DNA of 64,000 bases, taken from the NCBI GenBank assembly GCA_963779685.1, contig CAVZZG010000003.1, positions 1,550,001-1,614,000 of the forward strand. Direction: 5' to 3'. Both the position numbers and the translations under genes were made by a program. Below are positions 60,822 through 64,000 of this stretch, in pieces. Within the stretch, counting starts at the first letter, position 1. Each line of letters starts with the position of its first letter. The notes under the pieces were generated by a model that ran no database searches, was not told the DNA's origin, and was given only the letters and a program-made list of their open reading frames with translations. Origin of the DNA: CAVZZG01 sp963779685. GTDB lineage: Bacteria; Actinomycetota; Thermoleophilia; Gaiellales; F1-60-MAGs149.

Positions 60822-62050
60822 GCGCCGTCCTGCACCGCTTCGGCGCCCGCACATTCGCGTCGCTCGCCGTCCCGAACTACCGCCGCTGGTACACCGGCCA
60901 GGCCATCTCGCTGGTCGGCACCTGGATGCAGACCATCGCCCAGGGCTGGCTGCTGCTCACCCTCACCGGCTCGGGAACCGCACTCGGACTCCTGGTGGCG
61001 GTGCAGATGACACCGGTGCTGCTGCTCGGCCCGTACGGCGGTGTCGTCGCCGACCGGGTCGACAAGCGGCGTCTGATGATGGCCGTGCAGGCGGGCATGG
61101 CCTCGCTCGCGCTCACGCTCGGAGTACTGACGGCGACGGGTGCCGTGCGGGTCTGGCACGTGTTCGTGCTGGCAGGGGTGCTCGGGTGCCTGACGGTGTT
61201 CGACAACCCGACCCGGCAGGCGTTCGTGCTCGAGATGGTCGGGCCCGACGACCTCCGCAACGCCCTCAGCCTCAACTCGGTGCTCGTCAACGCCGCCCGA
61301 GCCGTTGGCCCGGCCACGGCCGGGATCCTGATCGCCACGGTCGGCGTCTCGGCCTGCTTCCTCATCAACGCGGTCTCCTACCTCGCGGTGATCGCCTCGC
61401 TGGCGACCCTCGACCGCGGGCAGCTGCGGCCGACCACGCCGGCACCGCGGAGCCCGGGCCAGCTGCGGGAGGGCCTCCGCTACGCGTGGGCGACACCCGC
61501 GCTGGCGATCCCGCTGGGCATGATGGCCCTGATCGGCACGCTCGCCTACGAGTTCCAGGTGGTGCTGCCGCTCGTTGCCCGGCAGACCTTCCACGGCGGC
61601 CCGCAGGTCTACGGCTTCATGACGGCGGCGATGGGCGCCGGCGCCGTCGCCGGCGGACTGGTGGTGGCAAGCTCCGGCCGCACTGGTCTGCGGGCGATCA
61701 TCGCCGCGGCCACCGGCTTCGGCGTCGCCATCCTCCTGGCGGCGTTCGCGCCGAGTCTCCCTCTCGAGCTGGCCGCACTGACGCTCGTCGGCGCCGGCAG
61801 CGTGGCGTTCATCGCGATCGGCAACACCACCCTGCAGCTCGCCACCCGGCCCGAGATGCGGGGCCGGGTGATGGGCCTCTGGGCGGTCGCGTTCCTCGGC
61901 ACCACGCCGCTCGGCGGGCCGGTGGCGGGGTTCGTGGCCGAGCAGGCCGGAGGCCGCGCCGGGCTCCTGCTGGGAGGGGTCGCGTGCCTGGTTGCGGCGG
62001 CCGCCGGCGCCCTGGCGATGCGGCGCGCGCCAACCCCCGCCGTGCCGTGA
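60818..62050 (+). CDS. MFS transporter (MFS_3 / enterobactin-exporter-like)
   Basis: The 410-residue protein has twelve predicted helices. It starts FGARTFASLAVPNYRRWYTGQ, then SLVGTWMQTIAQGWLLLTL and GGVVADRVDKRR (motif A), followed by TVFDNPTRQAFVLEMVGPDDL, the hallmark of the MFS_3 exporter family. It is likely a drug or siderophore exporter controlled by the coupled MarR gene. Confidence 0.92.
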   Translation: MSAVLHRFGARTFASLAVPNYRRWYTGQAISLVGTWMQTIAQGWLLLTLTGSGTALGLLVAVQMTPVLLLGPYGGVVADRVDKRRLMMAVQAGMASLALTLGVLTATGAVRVWHVFVLAGVLGCLTVFDNPTRQAFVLEMVGPDDLRNALSLNSVLVNAARAVGPATAGILIATVGVSACFLINAVSYLAVIASLATLDRGQLRPTTPAPRSPGQLREGLRYAWATPALAIPLGMMALIGTLAYEFQVVLPLVARQTFHGGPQVYGFMTAAMGAGAVAGGLVVASSGRTGLRAIIAAATGFGVAILLAAFAPSLPLELAALTLVGAGSVAFIAIGNTTLQLATRPEMRGRVMGLWAVAFLGTTPLGGPVAGFVAEQAGGRAGLLLGGVACLVAAAAGALAMRRAPTPAVP

Positions 62051-62058
62051 GGCGCCCT

Positions 62059-62355
62059 CTACCCTGCAGCCGCGCCGGGATCCGGCCGCACCACCACGGT
62101 GTCGGCGATCGGGTAGATCTCGGTCACGGGCAGGTCGGCTCGCGTCGCGTGCTCGCGGATCTTCTCGGGGCTCGACGCCTCGTAGATGCACACCGTCCCG
62201 AGCTTGCCCGACTCCTCGACCAGGACGTAGCTGCGGATCCAGCGGATGTCCGACGACATCTCACCGTCTCCGACGGCCGTCGATCGGGCGGCGGCAGCCT
62301 GCAGGTCGCCGGGGCTCGCCCAGCCCTCGCGCCGGATGATCGCGTACTGGTTCAT
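62059..62355 (-). CDS. DUF4242 family protein
   Basis: The 98-residue protein starts at ATG 62355 behind AGAGAGG. RWIRSYVLVEESGKLGTVCIYEASSPEKIREHATRA followed by LPVTEIYPIADTVV is the ferredoxin-like repeat of DUF4242, members of which have been suggested to bind metal. It converges on the MFS gene with 8 bp between stops. Confidence 0.82.
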   Translation of the reverse strand: MNQYAIIRREGWASPGDLQAAAARSTAVGDGEMSSDIRWIRSYVLVEESGKLGTVCIYEASSPEKIREHATRADLPVTEIYPIADTVVVRPDPGAAAG

Positions 62356-62487
62356 GCATGACCTCTCTTCGTGGGAGCGGACGGCGCCGCGTGGCCGGTT
62401 GACGCAGACAGTAGCGCCGCTTGGCAGGCTGTCCCCGGGCCCGGTTGGCGTGCCGTTTGCGCGGACCGCGTAGACTTCGACGCGCCA

Positions 62488-63153
62488 ATGCCCGATACGC
62501 TCGTACTCGAACCCCGCGCACCCGGCAAGACCAAGTCTGCCAAGGCCGTGCGCGCCGCCGGCAAGATCCCCGGCATCCTCTACGGCCGCGGCAACGAGCC
62601 GGTGCCGTTCCAGGTCGACCGGCCCTCGCTGCGCGACGCACTCTCCGGCGAGGCCGGGCGCCACGCCGTGGTCAAGCTGTCCATCGCCGGCCGCAAGGGC
62701 GACATCCACGCGGTGCTCAAGGATTACCAGCTGGATCCCGTGCGCGATCGCGTGATCCACATCGACCTGCTCGAGATCTCGATGACCGAGCTGCTCGTGG
62801 CCACGGTCGCCGTCCGCCTCGAGGGCGACGCCCCCGGGGTCAAGGAAGGCGGCGTGCTCGACCAGCCGCTGCACCAGCTCGAGGTGGAGGCGCTTCCGAG
62901 CGACCTGCCGACCGAGTTCGCGGTCGACGTGTCGGAGCTCGGCGTGGGTGGTTCGATCAAGGTCGCCGACCTTGCCGTTCCGGACGGCGTGACCATGAAG
63001 ACCGACGGCGACGCGGTCGTCGCGGTCGTGCTCATGCCGACCACCATGGAGCAGATCGAGGCCGAGCAGGCGGCCGAGGCAGAGGGTGCGCCGAGCCGGC
63101 CGAGGCCGAGGAACCCGAAGTCGAGGAGTAGCGGGCCGTGGTCGAGGCCCTGA
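62488..63153 (+). CDS. rplY: Large ribosomal subunit protein bL25 (CTC form), frame slip near the C-terminus
   Basis: From ATG 62488: LVLEPRAPGKTKSAKAVRAA, GKIPGILYGRG (5S rRNA-binding domain), then the CTC C-terminal domain ending VVAVVLMPTTMEQIEAEQAA. The encoded frame then gives SRPRPRNPKSRSSG to 63153, whereas one frame away it reads AEPAEAEEPEVEE with TAG at 63129-63131, the normal acidic tail, leaving 6 bp to pth. One missing G near 63092 would explain it; the repaired length is 214 residues. Binds 5S rRNA. Normally next to prs; here 10.5 kb apart. Confidence 0.9.
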   Translation: MPDTLVLEPRAPGKTKSAKAVRAAGKIPGILYGRGNEPVPFQVDRPSLRDALSGEAGRHAVVKLSIAGRKGDIHAVLKDYQLDPVRDRVIHIDLLEISMTELLVATVAVRLEGDAPGVKEGGVLDQPLHQLEVEALPSDLPTEFAVDVSELGVGGSIKVADLAVPDGVTMKTDGDAVVAVVLMPTTMEQIEAEQAAEAEGAPSRPRPRNPKSRSSGPWSRP

Positions 63154-63698
63154 TCGTCGGGCTCGGCAACCCCGGCGCGCAGTACACCCTGACGCGCCAC
63201 AACATCGGCTTCCGGGTCGTGGACGAGATCGCGTCCCGCGCGGGCACGTCGTTTCGCTCCAAGTACGGCGGCCGCTTCGCCGAGACGACGGTCGCCGACG
63301 CCCGCGTGGCGCTGCTCGAGCCGGAGACGTTCATGAACCTGTCGGGCCGGGCGGCAGCGACGGCGGCGCGGTTCTTCAAGCTCGAGCCGGAGGCCGTGAT
63401 CGTCGTCTACGACGACATCGAGCTCGACTTCGACAAGGTGCGAGCGCGGTCGGGCGGGGGGCTGAAGGGCCACAACGGGCTGCGTTCGATGGCCGACGCG
63501 TTCGGCAGCCAGGACTTCCTGCGCGTGCGCTGCGGCGTCGGCCGGCCCCGGCGCGGCGATCCCCGCTCGATCGCCGACTACGTGCTCGGCGGGTTCTACG
63601 AGGACGAGGATCCCACCGAGCTGATCGGGCGGGCGGCGGACTGCGTCGAGGCGATCCTGCGCGATGGCGTCGCAGCCGCCGAGCGCGCCTTCAGCTGA
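63138..63698 (+). CDS. pth: Peptidyl-tRNA hydrolase
   Basis: The 186-residue protein releases peptides from stalled peptidyl-tRNA. Conserved: LIVGLGNPGAQYTLTRHNIGF (Asn and catalytic His), PETFMNLSGRA, VYDDIELDF (Asp) and GGGLKGHNGLRS (Asn). The start is GTG 63138, 6 bp after the corrected rplY stop, so the two are probably co-transcribed. Its 3' end overlaps the convergent small gene by 8 bp. Confidence 0.95.
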   Translation: MVEALIVGLGNPGAQYTLTRHNIGFRVVDEIASRAGTSFRSKYGGRFAETTVADARVALLEPETFMNLSGRAAATAARFFKLEPEAVIVVYDDIELDFDKVRARSGGGLKGHNGLRSMADAFGSQDFLRVRCGVGRPRRGDPRSIADYVLGGFYEDEDPTELIGRAADCVEAILRDGVAAAERAFS

Positions 63699-63876
63699 CG
63701 GGGGACTCCGGGGTCGATCCGTCCGCGCGGGCGTCGAAGCAGGGCGCGCCCTCGAAGGCCGCGAGACCGCGCGGCAACGGCAGCCGGGCGCGGCGACGCG
63801 CCTTCGGCAGCGCGGCCACGACGAGCCCGCCCAGGACGGAGCCGACGATGAACGACCGGATGCGGCGGCGCTTCAC
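63691..63876 (-). CDS. Small membrane-associated hypothetical protein
   Basis: With GTG 63876 the protein has 61 residues: a basic start (VKRRRIRS), a hydrophobic helix FIVGSVLGGLVVAALPKA, then basic and Cys-containing residues. It resembles the short one-helix proteins often found next to conserved loci in Actinobacteria. Divergent from psuG, with the palindrome TAGGATCCTA (63880-63889) between them. Confidence 0.5.
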   Translation of the reverse strand: MKRRRIRSFIVGSVLGGLVVAALPKARRRARLPLPRGLAAFEGAPCFDARADGSTPESPVS

Positions 63877-63893
63877 CTGTAGGATCCTAGCTC

Positions 63894-64000
63894 GTGACCC
63901 GCCAGCCGGCACCGTTCGTGACGATCGCGCCCGCGGTGCGCGAGGCGCTCGTGCGCGGCCGCGCCGTGGTGGCACTCGAGACCACCTTCGTCTCGCACGG
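63894..64000 (+). CDS. psuG: Pseudouridine-5'-phosphate glycosidase, N-terminal part
   Basis: Only 35 codons are in the window from GTG 63894. APAVREALVRGRAVVALETT followed by FVSHG matches the start of PsuG (usual form VVALEST-x-x-x-HG). PsuG joins or splits ribose 5-phosphate and uracil in pseudouridine breakdown. The rest lies past the right edge. Confidence 0.75.
   Translation, partial: MTRQPAPFVTIAPAVREALVRGRAVVALETTFVSH

Overview
The window is GC-rich chromosomal DNA, roughly 70 percent G+C by eye, with GTG starts, frequent 4-base gene overlaps and several apparently leaderless genes. The LexA box type (CGAAC-N4-GTTCG), the glmU-prs-rplY-pth gene set and the many LLM flavoenzymes, SDRs, VOC and ester-cyclase proteins point to an actinobacterium, possibly a deep-branching soil lineage such as Thermoleophilia. 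The lineage is an inference; no rRNA is present.

Region 0-36 kb is accessory metabolism. It starts with the end of an EAL protein, a TetR/ester-cyclase/AhpD-like group, a GrdB-like protein, SOS-controlled dinB, a peroxidase and a tyrosinase. At 7.8-18.4 kb two divergent operons share one inverted-repeat operator (12073-12086). The left arm holds SurE, an SDR, a class-III PLP enzyme, an APH-type kinase and a small protein. The right arm holds an FAD amine oxidase, a fused E1 alpha-beta TPP enzyme, a VOC protein, an SDR, an SDR-like protein without its catalytic residues, and a DMT exporter. Together they look like an uncharacterised route for an amino or amino-alcohol compound. Then come a hydrolase/cyclase fusion, an LLM oxidoreductase, methyltransferases, a photolyase and an agmatine deiminase (both frameshifted), an orphan EctC-like cupin, a TetR/methyltransferase pair with tandem operators, an LCIB-type carbonic anhydrase candidate, and a GH4 glycosidase converging on a sugar ABC operon. 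The GH4 gene and the ABC operon share an identical 20-mer upstream.

Region 37-60 kb contains two integrative elements of similar size. Element 1 (37255-45595) sits in the 3' half of tRNA-Gln(TTG), with 44-bp direct repeats and paired 11-bp arm repeats. It carries a replication module, secreted proteins, an IS, an XRE/nucleotidyltransferase-fold pair, a BldC-like regulator, and xis-int. Element 2 (51931-60021) sits in the last codons of prs, with a 15-bp core repeat and 15-bp inverted repeats inside it. It carries a frameshifted integrase, a Xis-like protein, a truncated XRE/NTase gene, a decayed RHS/YD-repeat gene, a truncated MobF relaxase and an AlpA-like regulator. Between the elements lie RidA, an EamA/ABC export operon, OsmC, glmU and prs.

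Region 60-64 kb is again chromosomal: a DUF1508 gene, a MarR/MFS operon, rplY (bL25), pth and the start of psuG. Single-base frame breaks occur in at least nine genes, most of them +1. They may be real decay or base-calling error, and raw reads would decide.
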